A stretch of 64,000 nucleotides of DNA from JALORV01 sp963754065. GTDB taxonomy: Bacteria > Pseudomonadota > Gammaproteobacteria > Burkholderiales > Burkholderiaceae_F. Made by a program: the position numbers and the translations under genes. The notes below the pieces were generated by a model. It was not told the DNA's origin and did not search any database. It saw only the letters and a list, made by a program, of their open reading frames with translations. Below, piece by piece: positions 9,247 to 18,203 of this stretch (its first letter is position 1; each line of letters opens with the position of its first letter). The DNA lies in assembly GCA_963754065.1 (NCBI GenBank), contig CAVWFH010000039.1, positions 1 to 64,000 on the forward strand. Direction: 5' to 3'.

Positions 9247-9270
9247 CGTTCGCACTCCGTTCCGTGGCGG

Positions 9271-9309
9271 AAAGAAAAAACGCGGCGCTGGGAAATAGCA
9301 GCCGCGTTT
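9271..9309 (-). terminator. Terminator-like hairpin in the argD leader (candidate attenuator)
   Basis: On the minus strand a perfect 9-bp stem, AAACGCGGC (9309-9301) and GCCGCGTTT (9286-9278), with a 14-base loop, is followed at once by a T-rich run (9277-9271). It ends about 24 bases before the argD ATG and begins at the start site expected from the TATAAT box at 9320-9315. No upstream minus-strand gene needs terminating here, so the hairpin may attenuate or protect argD mRNA. Function is inference. Confidence 0.6.
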
Positions 9310-9314
9310 GCAGG

Positions 9315-9320
9315 ATTATA
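9315..9320 (-). promoter_or_regulatory. -10 box of the likely argD-argF-argG promoter
   Basis: A perfect TATAAT on the minus strand, 69 bases before the argD ATG. The expected start site is near 9308. No good -35 hexamer is seen at 16-18 bp spacing; that region overlaps the start of the divergent GMC oxidoreductase gene. Confidence 0.55.
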
Positions 9321-9338
9321 GGGAAAGACGTCGTCCGC

Positions 9339-10982
9339 ATGACCAGCAGCGCCGCCTCGCTCGGCGAATTCGATATCGTCATCGTTGGTGCCGGCACTGC
9401 CGGTTGCCTGCTGGCGAACCGGTTGTCCGCAGATTCGGGCTGCCGCGTGGCGCTCCTCGAGGCGGGCGGCAGCGATGACTACCTGTGGATCCGCATCCCG
9501 GTCGGCTACCTCTACTGCATCGGCAATCCGCGCACGGACTGGTGCTTCGCCACAGAGCCCGAGCCCGGCCTCAACGGGCGCGCCATCCGCTACCCGCGTG
9601 GGCGGGTGCTCGGCGGCTGCTCATCGATCAACGGCATGATCTACATGCGCGGCCAGCGCCAGGACTACGACGGCTGGCGCGAAGGTGACGGCCATGGCGC
9701 AAATCCCGGATGGGGCTGGGACGACGTGCTGCCGTACTTCACCCGCCACGAGGACTACTTCGGCGGTGCCGATGCGCTGCACGGCGCCGGCAACGAATGG
9801 CGGGTCGAGAAGCCGCGCGTGCAATGGGAGATCCTCGACGCGTTCCGATCCGCGGCCGCGGAGCAGGGGATACCGCCGAACGATGACTTCAATCGCGGCG
9901 ACAACTTCGGCTGCGGCTACTTTGATGTGAACCAGCGCCGGGGAGTGCGCTGGAATACCGCGCGCGCATTTCTGCGGCCGGTCATGAGTCGATCGAACCT
10001 GGTCGTGTTCACCGCGGCGCATGCGTCGCGGCTCCTTCTCGATGGGCGCCGGTGTGTCGGTGTCGAGGTCATCCGCGATGGCCGGCCGGCCCGAATCGCG
10101 GCGCGGGGCGAGGTGATCCTGGCTGCAGGCGCCGTCGCCACGCCACAATTGCTGCAGTTGTCGGGCATTGGACCCGCGCCACTGCTCGATTCTCTCGGAA
10201 TTCCGGTCCAGCGCGACCTGTCCGGCGTCGGCGCCAACCTGCAGGACCATCTGCAACTGCGGATGGCGTTCAAGGTGCAGGGTGTGCGCACGCTCAATAC
10301 GCTGGCATCCAATCCCTTGGCCAAGCTGGGCATGGGGCTGCAGTACGCCTTCACGAGGCGCGGCCCGCTGACGATGAGTCCGAGCCAGCTCGGCGCGTTT
10401 GCGAAGTCGAGCGACAACCAGCGCCGAGCCAATGTCGAGTACCACGTGCAGCCGCTTTCACTCGACAAGTTCGGCGAGCCGCTGCATCCGTTTCCGGCGT
10501 TCACGGCCTCAGTGTGCAATCTGCGGCCGACCTCGCGCGGCGCGATCTCGATCCGGTCAGCCGACCCGGCTGCGGCGCCGAAGATCGCACCGAACTACCT
10601 GGCCACGGAGGAGGATCGACGCGTTGCCGCGGATGCGCTGCGCCTGACGCGACGTATTGTTTCGTCGGCAGCCCTGGCGCGCTACGCGCCTCAGGAGTTC
10701 ATGCCCGGTCCGCAGTTCCAGAGCGACGCGGAGCTCGCTCGAGCCGCCGGCGAGGTCGGGACGACAATCTTTCATCCGGTCGGGACTGCGAAGTTGGGAC
10801 CTGCATCCGATCCCGGCGCGGTGGTCGACGCCGAACTGCGGGTGCACGGCATCGGCGCGCTGCGGGTCATCGATGCGTCGATCATGCCGACGATCACCTC
10901 GGGCAACACCAACTCGCCCACGCTGATGATCGCGGAAAAAGGCGCGGAGTTCGTTGTACGGACGCGGCAGCGCGCTGCCTGA
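9339..10982 (+). CDS. GMC family FAD-dependent oxidoreductase (choline/alcohol dehydrogenase-like)
   Basis: Glucose-methanol-choline oxidoreductase of 547 residues that oxidises a primary alcohol-type substrate with FAD. The N-terminal Rossmann motif is DIVIVGAGTAGCLLANRL. GMC signature 1 is in GRVLGGCSSINGMIYMRG, signature 2 in GAVATPQLLQLSGIGP, and the active-site His/Asn pair is in the C-terminal FHPVGT and SGNTNSPT segments. The ATG at 9339 is chosen; a start at 9264 would add 25 residues lying over the argD leader hairpin. It stands alone, divergent from argD and convergent with the decarboxylase gene. The substrate cannot be told from sequence. Confidence 0.9.
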   Translation: MTSSAASLGEFDIVIVGAGTAGCLLANRLSADSGCRVALLEAGGSDDYLWIRIPVGYLYCIGNPRTDWCFATEPEPGLNGRAIRYPRGRVLGGCSSINGMIYMRGQRQDYDGWREGDGHGANPGWGWDDVLPYFTRHEDYFGGADALHGAGNEWRVEKPRVQWEILDAFRSAAAEQGIPPNDDFNRGDNFGCGYFDVNQRRGVRWNTARAFLRPVMSRSNLVVFTAAHASRLLLDGRRCVGVEVIRDGRPARIAARGEVILAAGAVATPQLLQLSGIGPAPLLDSLGIPVQRDLSGVGANLQDHLQLRMAFKVQGVRTLNTLASNPLAKLGMGLQYAFTRRGPLTMSPSQLGAFAKSSDNQRRANVEYHVQPLSLDKFGEPLHPFPAFTASVCNLRPTSRGAISIRSADPAAAPKIAPNYLATEEDRRVAADALRLTRRIVSSAALARYAPQEFMPGPQFQSDAELARAAGEVGTTIFHPVGTAKLGPASDPGAVVDAELRVHGIGALRVIDASIMPTITSGNTNSPTLMIAEKGAEFVVRTRQRAA

Positions 10983-10986
10983 TCGG

Positions 10987-13032
10987 CTAGGCAGCCGAGG
11001 CTGATTTCTTCGAGCGGCGGCGGACCCGGGTCGGCGCGGCGAGCGGTGCCAGCCGGCCCTCTTCGATGTCCATCAGCACGCGAATCGACGGCACGTAGCC
11101 CTGGTAAACGACCCCGTGCAGTTCGACCTTGTTCTGCACCCGCAGGTACCGGACGAGGTAGTCGACGATGTTCGGCGTGATGCGCTGGCCCGGTACCAGC
11201 ACCGGGATGCCCGGCGGATACGGAACGATCTGGTCGCAGCAGATGCGGCCGGCAAGCTTGCCGTTCAGTTGATCGTTCTCGTCGAGCAGCGGCACGAGTT
11301 CGCCGGTGGCGTAGTAGGCGTCACGCGGCAAAGAGACCAGCTCGGTGAACGGCGGCAGGTCCGGCGTGCGGTACAGGTGCCGCGGAGCCCGCTTCTCGCG
11401 TGCGATGCGCATCAGTGCGTCGTACAGGCGTGAGCACTTGGAACGGGTCGTCCCGATCGTCAGCAGCAGCGTCAGCGTGTTGAAGGTTGATTTCTCGACC
11501 GTGATGTTGAAGCGCGTGTAAAGCTCGTTCTGCAGGTCGTCGACAGTCATCCCGCACGACGAGATATCGACCGTGACCTTGGTCGGGTCGAGCCGGATGC
11601 CGTCCTCGCGCACTTCCTCAGGCAGCAGATCCTCGAGTTCGAGCACCCGGAACACGCCGGTGGAATTGATCTGCTCGCGCAGCTCGTCGGCGAGCATCAG
11701 CGTCCGCTGCAGCAGCTTGTAGCCTTCGAGCACCGACTGCTTGCGGCTCACGTCGAGGCTCGCAATCATGCTGTACATCGGACTGGTCGATGTATGCATG
11801 TTGAAGTTCTCGCGGAATATGTGCTCGTTGAACGTCGGGTCGTTCACATGGATGTACGCGGCCTGCGACAGCGCCGACAACGTCTTGTGGGCGGACTGGG
11901 TTGCATAGTCCGCTCCGGCCTCGAGCGCAGTGGGCCGCAGCGCCGGGTGGAAACGCGCGTGCGCGTACCAGGCCTCGTCGATCAGTACCTTGATACTGCG
12001 GGCGTGTGCGGCGTCGATGATCGGCTTGAGGTCGTAGCGCAGGCCGTCATAGGTGCACGAGGTCAGCACGAGCAGTTCAGCGTCCGGGTGATCCTCGATC
12101 GCCTTGAGGATCGTCTTCTTCGGCACCGGACCGAACACGCCGAACTTTCGGTTGACCGAGGAATCCAGGTAGACGGGCCGCGCGCCGGAGAGCACGACGC
12201 CATGATGGACCGACTTGTGGCAGTTGCGGTCGAGCAGCAGCTTTTCGCCTGGTGCGATCAGCGTCTGCAGGATCACCTTGTTGGCGGTCGACGTGCCATT
12301 GGTGGCGAAAAATGTACGACGCGCGCCGAAGGCCTTGGCCGCCATCTGCTGAGCTTCGGCAATGACGCCCGTCGGTTCCATCAGCGAGTCGAGCGCCTTC
12401 ACCGAGACCGAGAGATCGGCGTCGAACACGTGCTCGCCCATGAAGTCGTAGAACTCGTTGACCCAGGGACTGCCGCGCATCGAGTCGCCGCTCGAGTGTC
12501 CGGGCGTGTGCCAGGCGTCCTTGGCGGCCAGCACGTAGGCCTTCAGCGCATCGTAAAAAGGCGTACGCGCACGTTCGGCAATCTGCGCATTGAGAATCCG
12601 ATACATGCCCCGGTAGTCGCGTTCTTCGCGGTAAAAGTAGCCGTCGACCGCCTCCGCGAACAGCGCGTCGACGACCTGGTCTTCCTTCTCCTTCTCGATC
12701 AGGATGTAAATGTCGAGCTCGGGGCGCAGGGACGTGATGCGCTGGACCAGCTTGAGCGCCGAGACCTGCAGATTGCGGGCCGGCTCCTTATGGCCATTGC
12801 GGCGCTTGCGCGTGTCCTGCACCGCGTACAGCTTGTCGTCGACGATGGCGATCTGGATGTCACCTTCGCGTTCGATCAGCGACAGGCCCTCCTTGGCGGT
12901 CAATGCACCGACAAACGTGATGCCGAACGGGTTGTCGAGCGACCGCGCCGCGGCGTTCAGGCCCTTGAGCAATTCACGCAGGATCAGCGGCTCGTCGTTG
13001 ATGACGAGCACTTTGGACACCGGTTTGGTCAT
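10987..13032 (-). CDS. Orn/Lys/Arg decarboxylase family protein (PLP, fold type I)
   Basis: Basic amino acid decarboxylase of 681 residues with the three-part layout of the E. coli Lys/Arg/Orn decarboxylases: an N-terminal response-regulator-like wing domain (about 1-140), a PLP domain with WHTPGHSSGDS, FFATNGTSTANK and the Schiff-base Lys in SAHKTLSALSQ, and a C-terminal domain with PYPPGIPVLVPG. It is some 30 residues shorter than the roughly 710-residue E. coli enzymes. The product would be putrescine, cadaverine or agmatine; sequence alone does not decide. Its stop is 4 bp from the stop of the convergent GMC gene. Confidence 0.9.
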   Translation of the reverse strand: MTKPVSKVLVINDEPLILRELLKGLNAAARSLDNPFGITFVGALTAKEGLSLIEREGDIQIAIVDDKLYAVQDTRKRRNGHKEPARNLQVSALKLVQRITSLRPELDIYILIEKEKEDQVVDALFAEAVDGYFYREERDYRGMYRILNAQIAERARTPFYDALKAYVLAAKDAWHTPGHSSGDSMRGSPWVNEFYDFMGEHVFDADLSVSVKALDSLMEPTGVIAEAQQMAAKAFGARRTFFATNGTSTANKVILQTLIAPGEKLLLDRNCHKSVHHGVVLSGARPVYLDSSVNRKFGVFGPVPKKTILKAIEDHPDAELLVLTSCTYDGLRYDLKPIIDAAHARSIKVLIDEAWYAHARFHPALRPTALEAGADYATQSAHKTLSALSQAAYIHVNDPTFNEHIFRENFNMHTSTSPMYSMIASLDVSRKQSVLEGYKLLQRTLMLADELREQINSTGVFRVLELEDLLPEEVREDGIRLDPTKVTVDISSCGMTVDDLQNELYTRFNITVEKSTFNTLTLLLTIGTTRSKCSRLYDALMRIAREKRAPRHLYRTPDLPPFTELVSLPRDAYYATGELVPLLDENDQLNGKLAGRICCDQIVPYPPGIPVLVPGQRITPNIVDYLVRYLRVQNKVELHGVVYQGYVPSIRVLMDIEEGRLAPLAAPTRVRRRSKKSASAA

Positions 13033-13272
13033 GCGGGCGGGTGGCGGTGCGACAGGACGGGGCGAAGGGCCGCTTTATGCGGCAATTGATGGGCAAATGC
13101 AAGTAACCGGACCGCTGACGGCAACAGCCGATGAAAGTCAGGACGCCTTTGGAGTTAGGGGCCGCTGCATTGCTGCGCCGCCTGGTTGGGTCGGTTGTCG
13201 CGCCTTGCTCGGATAAAATCGCACTCGCGTTCCGTCGGCGGCGCGACTGGCTGCCGCGGCACGGAGCATGCC

Positions 13273-13608
13273 GTGTCAGACCCGCCCACCCCCGCCGCAT
13301 CCAAGCCTCGCGAGTTCTTCATCCACGGCATGACCTCGGCCGGGCGGCCGTTCCGGCCGAGCGACTGGGCCGAGCGCCTGTGCGGGGTGATGTCGTGTTA
13401 CCGACCGGGCGGCATTGCGACGGGTCGCGATGCCTACATCGGCTACTCGCCGTATGTGCGGCCTACGCTGATCGGGGGAGTGAAGTGCGTGGTGGTCGAC
13501 GAGCGTCTGCGTGAACTTGAGCGCATGGCTTTCGACTTCGTCATGAACTTCGCCCAGGACAACGATTTGCCGGTGTACGAAGGATGTTCGATGCCCGGTG
13601 CGAACTGA
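13273..13608 (+). CDS. DUF3579 family protein
   Basis: Small soluble protein of 111 residues. The segments REFFIHGMTSAGRPFRPSDW, VMSCYRPGG and YSPYVRPTLIGGVKCVVVD mark DUF3579, which I know mainly from Betaproteobacteria, often near argF/argG. Its function is unknown to me. The GTG at 13273 is preferred since upstream residues look non-coding; a TAAAAT hexamer at 13215-13220 could be its -10 box. It is followed by the convergent rpsT gene. Confidence 0.8.
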   Translation: MSDPPTPAASKPREFFIHGMTSAGRPFRPSDWAERLCGVMSCYRPGGIATGRDAYIGYSPYVRPTLIGGVKCVVVDERLRELERMAFDFVMNFAQDNDLPVYEGCSMPGAN

Positions 13609-13724
13609 CCGGTATCGAGCTTCAGCCCGGGTTGGTCACCTGGCCCTCGAGGACAGGCGCCCTGCGCTGAAATGCACGGCCGACCGTTGGCGGCGCGAAT
13701 AGCCGCCGCGGCCGACCGGGGCCA

Positions 13725-13988
13725 TCAGGCCATCGACTTGATTGCAGCCGCCAGACGGCTCTTGTTGCGCGCTGCGGTGTTCTTGTGAATGACGTTCTTG
13801 TCAGCGATCGAGTCGATCACGCTGCTTGCCGTGCCTAGCACGTCGAGCGCGGCTTTCTTGTCGCCGGCAGCGATCGCCTTGCGGACCGACTTGACCGCGG
13901 TGCGGACACGTGAGCGCTGCGATGCATTCTGAGCATTGCGTGCAGTCGACTGACGTGCGCGCTTGCGGGCTTGCTTGCTGTTTGCCAT
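13725..13988 (-). CDS. rpsT: 30S ribosomal protein S20
   Basis: Primary 16S rRNA-binding protein of 87 residues, Lys/Arg/Ala-rich, with the canonical start MANSKQARKRARQ and the KNVIHKNTAARNKSRLAAAI segment. It is divergent from murJ, the usual betaproteobacterial arrangement. The leader is long (about 155 bases from the promoter at 14149-14177), which would allow translational feedback as known for E. coli S20; that control is inferred only. Confidence 0.97.
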   Translation of the reverse strand: MANSKQARKRARQSTARNAQNASQRSRVRTAVKSVRKAIAAGDKKAALDVLGTASSVIDSIADKNVIHKNTAARNKSRLAAAIKSMA

Positions 13989-14148
13989 CTGAGTTCCTGT
14001 ATTTATCTGTCACGCTATCCGTCAGGCGGGAGCCGTCCCGTGGTTCCCATCCGGTCCATCGTGCCGGTCTTCGCGCTGCCACCGATCCTGGTCACGGAGC
14101 GTCTGAACGAGACGCGATTGGCGCCGGGGCGGCTGCGGAAAGCCCTAA

Positions 14149-14177
14149 ACTATATCAAATCAACCGTTTACCAACAA
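14149..14177 (-). promoter_or_regulatory. Sigma-70-type promoter of rpsT
   Basis: On the minus strand TTGTTG (14177-14172), a 17-bp spacer and TATAGT (14154-14149), which is close to consensus. The predicted start near 14142 gives a leader of about 155 bases before rpsT. Confidence 0.7.
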
Positions 14178-14253
14178 TTCGCCGCAGGTGGCCTCTCGAT
14201 AGTCAGCGGACAAGGCCTGCCGCCGCCCCCATCAGACGGCACAATCCCGCGCA

Positions 14254-15804
14254 GTGAATCTCTTCCGTGCCCTCGCGACCGTCAGCAGCTTCACGCTGCT
14301 ATCACGCGTCACCGGCCTGATCCGCGACATGCTGATCTCGCGCCTGTTCGGCGCGAGTGCGGAGACCGACGCGTTCAACGTCGCGTTTCGCCTGCCGAAC
14401 CTGCTGCGTCGCCTTTTTGGCGAAGGAGCGTTTCAGCAGGCCTTCGTGCCGATGCTGGCCGATGTCCGCTCGCGTGGCGACGAACCGCAGACCACGGCAT
14501 TTGCCGGCCATGTCGCCAGTGCGCTCTTCTGGGTGCTGCTGTTGGTTTCGATCTTGGGCGTGGTGGGAGCGCCCGTGTTGGTCTGGCTCATCGCTTCGGG
14601 CTTGGCGCGGGACCCGGCGACCTTCGATCTGGCGACTGTCATGACGCGCTGGATGTTCCCGTACATCCTGTTCATGTCTCTGGTGGCGCTGGCGGCAGGC
14701 GTGCTCAATACCTACAAGCGCTTCGCCGTGCCGGCGTTCACTCCGGTGCTGCTCAACCTGGCATTCATCGGCTGCGCGCTGTGGCTAGCGCCACGCCTGT
14801 CGCAACCGATCATGGCGCTCGCCTTTGCCGTGCTGATCGGTGGCGCGCTGCAACTCGGCCTGCAGTGGGCCGCGCTGAGGCGTGCCGGCCTGCGCCTGCG
14901 CATCGGGATGCCGCGCAGCGCATTCGCGGATCCTGACGTGCGGCGTGTCGCTGGCTTGATGCTGCCCGCCATTTTCGCGGTGTCCGTTGCGCAGCTGTCT
15001 ATCATCATCAACACCAACATTGCCTCGCATCTGACGACCGGAAGCGTGACCTGGCTGGCGTTCGCCGACCGGCTGATGGAGTTTCCAACAGCGCTGGTCG
15101 GGGTTGCCCTCGGGACGATCCTCTTGCCGAGCCTCTCGTCTGCTTTTGCCGAGAAGCGCGCCGACGACTATTCGCGGCTGCTCGACTGGGGGCTGCGGCT
15201 GATCTTCCTGCTGGCGCTGCCGGCGGCATTGGGCCTCGGCCTGCTCGCCGAAGGGATCGTGTCGGTGTTGTTCCAGGGGCGCGAGTTCACCGCGCACGAC
15301 GTGCACCAGACCTCGATCGCCGTCATCGGCTATGCCGTTGGCTTGATCGGCTTGATCGCGGTAAAGATCTTGGCCCCGGGCTTTTACGCGCAGAAAGACA
15401 TCCGAACGCCGGTGAAGATTGCGGTCACGGTTCTGATTGCCACGCAGATCGCCAATCTCGTTCTTGTTCCGCTTTTCGCCCATGCGGGGCTGGCGCTGTC
15501 CGTCAGCCTGGGCGCGTGTGCCAACGCGGTCGCGCTGTTTGTCGGCCTCAAGCGTCGCGGCATGTATGCCGCGCGGGCCGGTTGGGGCGGGTTCATGCTG
15601 CGACTTCTCGTCGCGCTGCTGGTTCTGGGTGGTGCGCTGTGGTGGGCGCAGCGCCCGATCGACTGGACGGCGCTGCAGGCATCACCGTGGTTGCGCGCGG
15701 GTCTGCTCGCCGCGATGATTACCGTCTCCGGCGGGCTCTACTTCGCGGTGCTGTTCGCCCTCGGATTCCGCCCGCGGGACTTCCGACCCGAGGAGGCGCG
15801 ATGA
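14254..15804 (+). CDS. murJ: Lipid II flippase MurJ (MviN)
   Basis: Inner-membrane MOP-family flippase that moves lipid II to the periplasmic face for cell wall synthesis. The 516 residues carry about 14 predicted hydrophobic segments. The family start MNLFRALATVSSFTLLSR runs into TGLIRDMLISRLFGAS, then FNVAFRLPNLLRRLFGEGAF and a later APGFYAQKDIRTPVKIA loop. Start is GTG 14254. It is divergent from rpsT with about 265 bp between the two starts, which holds the rpsT promoter and presumably that of murJ. Confidence 0.96.
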   Translation: MNLFRALATVSSFTLLSRVTGLIRDMLISRLFGASAETDAFNVAFRLPNLLRRLFGEGAFQQAFVPMLADVRSRGDEPQTTAFAGHVASALFWVLLLVSILGVVGAPVLVWLIASGLARDPATFDLATVMTRWMFPYILFMSLVALAAGVLNTYKRFAVPAFTPVLLNLAFIGCALWLAPRLSQPIMALAFAVLIGGALQLGLQWAALRRAGLRLRIGMPRSAFADPDVRRVAGLMLPAIFAVSVAQLSIIINTNIASHLTTGSVTWLAFADRLMEFPTALVGVALGTILLPSLSSAFAEKRADDYSRLLDWGLRLIFLLALPAALGLGLLAEGIVSVLFQGREFTAHDVHQTSIAVIGYAVGLIGLIAVKILAPGFYAQKDIRTPVKIAVTVLIATQIANLVLVPLFAHAGLALSVSLGACANAVALFVGLKRRGMYAARAGWGGFMLRLLVALLVLGGALWWAQRPIDWTALQASPWLRAGLLAAMITVSGGLYFAVLFALGFRPRDFRPEEAR

Positions 15805-15831
15805 GCCGCGCCTTCGAGTGCGGACTCGCGT

Positions 15832-16338
15832 TCAGCCGACCTGCTTCAGCATCGTGCCGGCGTCGCTGACCTCGAACTTGCCGGGTCCTTCGATGTTCAA
15901 CGTCTTGACCACGCCATCTTGCACCAGCATCGAGAAGCGCTGGCAGCGCACGCCCATGCCGCGTGCGGTCAGGTCGAGTTCGAGTCCGAGCTTCTTCGTG
16001 TAGTCCGCCGAACCGTCGGCCAGCATGCGCACCTTGCCGGCCACATTCTGGTCACGGCCCCAGGCGCCCATCACGAACGCATCGTTGACCGATATGCACC
16101 AGATCTCGTCCACGCCCTTGGCCTTGAGCTGGTCGTACATCGCGACATAGCCCGGGACGTGCTTGGCGGAACAGGTCGGCGTGTAGGCGCCAGGCAGGCC
16201 GAACACGGCGATTTTCTTGCCCTTGACCAGATCACCCACCTTGAAGGTATTCGGGCCGAGTGAACAGCCCGCGGTCTCGACCTCGATGAATTCCTGCAGT
16301 TCGCCGTCCGGCAGTTTGTCTCCGACCTTGATCGTCAT
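15832..16338 (-). CDS. Prx5-type peroxiredoxin (AhpC/TSA-redoxin family)
   Basis: Thiol peroxidase of 168 residues. The peroxidatic Cys is at about residue 56 in PGAYTPTCSAKHVPGY. Further Cys occur in ETAGCS (about 25), IWCISV and VRCQRF, any of which could be the resolving residue. No signal peptide, so cytosolic. It reduces H2O2 and alkyl hydroperoxides, probably with glutaredoxin or thioredoxin. It converges with murJ, 27 bp apart, and its ATG is at 16338. Confidence 0.92.
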   Translation of the reverse strand: MTIKVGDKLPDGELQEFIEVETAGCSLGPNTFKVGDLVKGKKIAVFGLPGAYTPTCSAKHVPGYVAMYDQLKAKGVDEIWCISVNDAFVMGAWGRDQNVAGKVRMLADGSADYTKKLGLELDLTARGMGVRCQRFSMLVQDGVVKTLNIEGPGKFEVSDAGTMLKQVG

Positions 16339-16403
16339 GGCGCGTTGTCCTGTGGTTCGTTGGAGGGGAGGATCAGTCTAGCAACGTGCGGCGGGCAAAG
16401 GGC

Positions 16404-18176
16404 TCAGTCCCCAAGGGCAACCCCTTCGCGGCGAGGGTCGGCTCCACCGGCCCAGCCGAGGCGCCCATCGGGCAGGCGTACCCGCACGATGCCCTGCAGA
16501 CCGCTCGCCATGTCGGTTTCGCGCACGTCGTGGCCACGGGCCTTCAGGCCGTCGATCACCGCGGCGCTGATGCGCCCTTTCTCGACTTCGGTCGGCCCGT
16601 TGCGCGAGCCGAAATTGGGCAGCGCGATAGCCAGTTGAATGTCGAGGTTCCAGTCGAGCACTCCGACCAGCGTCTTCGCGACATAGCCAATGATCTGCGA
16701 GCCGCCGGGCGAGCCCAGCGTTGCCACCAATGCTCCGGTGTCGCGATCGAACACCAGTGTCGGCGCCATTGAACTGCGTGGCCGCTTGCCCGGCTGCACG
16801 CGATTCGCGACCGGACGTCCATCGACCTGCGGCACGAACGAGAAGTCGGTGAGCTGGTTGTTAAGCAGGAAGCCGCGCACCATCAAGCGCGCGCCGAAGA
16901 CGTCCTCGATCGTCGTTGTCATCGACACCGCGTTGCCCTGGCCGTCGACCACTGAAATGTGCGATGTGGCGGCCTTCAGCGGCGAGGGATCGGGCCCCCA
17001 GGCGACAGATGCGCCGGGCGGGACACCTGGTTGCGCTGTGCCCATGCTTCGTGGACCGATCAGTTGCGCGCGCTGCCTGAGGTACGCGGGATCGAGCAGG
17101 CCGGCGACGTTGACCGTCACGAAGTCACTGTCCGCGACATACAGCGCCCGGTCGGCAAAGGCCAATCGACCCGCCTCGGAGAACAGATGCACCGCCTCGG
17201 CGCGCGGCTCGAGCGCGGGCGCGTCATCCGGCGGGAAGACAGCGATATTCCGGGCGGTGAAGATACCGAGCATCTGCGCCACTGCGATGCCCCCCGACGA
17301 CGGCGGCGGCATGCCGCATACGCGCCAGCGCTTGTAGTCGGTGCAGATCGGTTCGCGCGGCCGTACGCGGTACGCCGCGAGATCGGAAAGCGCGAGGTAC
17401 CCGGCATTCTTCTGTGACCGCACCGTCGCGACGATGTCGGCCGCAATCGCGCCGGTGTAGAACGCGTCGGCACCGCCCGCCGCAACCGCACGAAGCGTCG
17501 CGGCCAGTTTCGGATTGCGCACGACCGTGCCGACCGCTTTGGGTGACCCGTCGGCGGTGTAGAAGGTCGCTGCCGCCGCCGGGTCGTTCTTCAGGTACTT
17601 CTCGCTCCCCAGCAACTGGTTCAGGCGCGGCGACATCGGAAAGCCGTTCTCCGACAGCCGTATCGCAGGCTCGAAGAGACTGGCCCAGGGCAGCTTGCCG
17701 TACTGTCGGTGCGCCGATTCCAGCAGGCGAACCGCGCCGGGAGTGCCTACCGAGCGTCCGCCGACGACGGCGTCGTAGAACGCCATCGGCTTGCCATCAG
17801 CGCTGAGGAAAAGTCGCTCATCCGCGGCCATCGGTGCGGTTTCACGGCCGTCGAAGGCGATCACCTGCTTGCCGTCCCAGTGCATGAGGAAGGCACCACC
17901 GCCAACACCGGAGCTCTGAGGTTCGACCAACGCCAGCACCAGCTGGATCGTGATCGCGGCGTCGACCGCGCTGCCGCCGGCGCGCAGAGTCTCCAGTCCC
18001 GCCTGGGTGGCCAGCGGATTGGCCGAGGCAGCCATGTGGCGCTGGGCTGTTGCTGTCGCCAGTCCGGCGCGAAACGCCGACGATGGCTCAGGCTGCGCGG
18101 GGCGCTCCGGCGCAGTGGCGCAGGACGCGAGTAATGCGACGGCAACGCAGGCGATGGATCGGAGCAAGCTCACCAT
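16404..18176 (-). CDS. ggt: Gamma-glutamyltransferase, predicted lipoprotein
   Basis: Ntn-hydrolase that cleaves glutathione and other gamma-glutamyl compounds outside the cytoplasm. The 590-residue precursor starts with a signal peptide ending in a lipobox, LLASC at about residues 15-19, so it is probably membrane-anchored rather than freely periplasmic. The autoprocessing site and nucleophile Thr are in ATSHISVVDGQGNAVSMTTT, and the C-terminal oxyanion region is in RPRSSMAPTLVFD. Large and small subunits should form by cleavage before that Thr. The prx start lies 65 bp beyond the stop, and the SDR gene ends 27 bp upstream of the ATG, so co-transcription from the SDR gene is possible. Confidence 0.92.
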   Translation of the reverse strand: MVSLLRSIACVAVALLASCATAPERPAQPEPSSAFRAGLATATAQRHMAASANPLATQAGLETLRAGGSAVDAAITIQLVLALVEPQSSGVGGGAFLMHWDGKQVIAFDGRETAPMAADERLFLSADGKPMAFYDAVVGGRSVGTPGAVRLLESAHRQYGKLPWASLFEPAIRLSENGFPMSPRLNQLLGSEKYLKNDPAAAATFYTADGSPKAVGTVVRNPKLAATLRAVAAGGADAFYTGAIAADIVATVRSQKNAGYLALSDLAAYRVRPREPICTDYKRWRVCGMPPPSSGGIAVAQMLGIFTARNIAVFPPDDAPALEPRAEAVHLFSEAGRLAFADRALYVADSDFVTVNVAGLLDPAYLRQRAQLIGPRSMGTAQPGVPPGASVAWGPDPSPLKAATSHISVVDGQGNAVSMTTTIEDVFGARLMVRGFLLNNQLTDFSFVPQVDGRPVANRVQPGKRPRSSMAPTLVFDRDTGALVATLGSPGGSQIIGYVAKTLVGVLDWNLDIQLAIALPNFGSRNGPTEVEKGRISAAVIDGLKARGHDVRETDMASGLQGIVRVRLPDGRLGWAGGADPRREGVALGD

Positions 18177-18203
18177 GTTCGGCCCCGTGCGAAGAACGTA
18201 GCC

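Noticed and set aside
13679..13721. rpsT terminator
   Set aside because: GC-rich stem-loops are present after the rpsT stop but no T-run follows; too weak to annotate.
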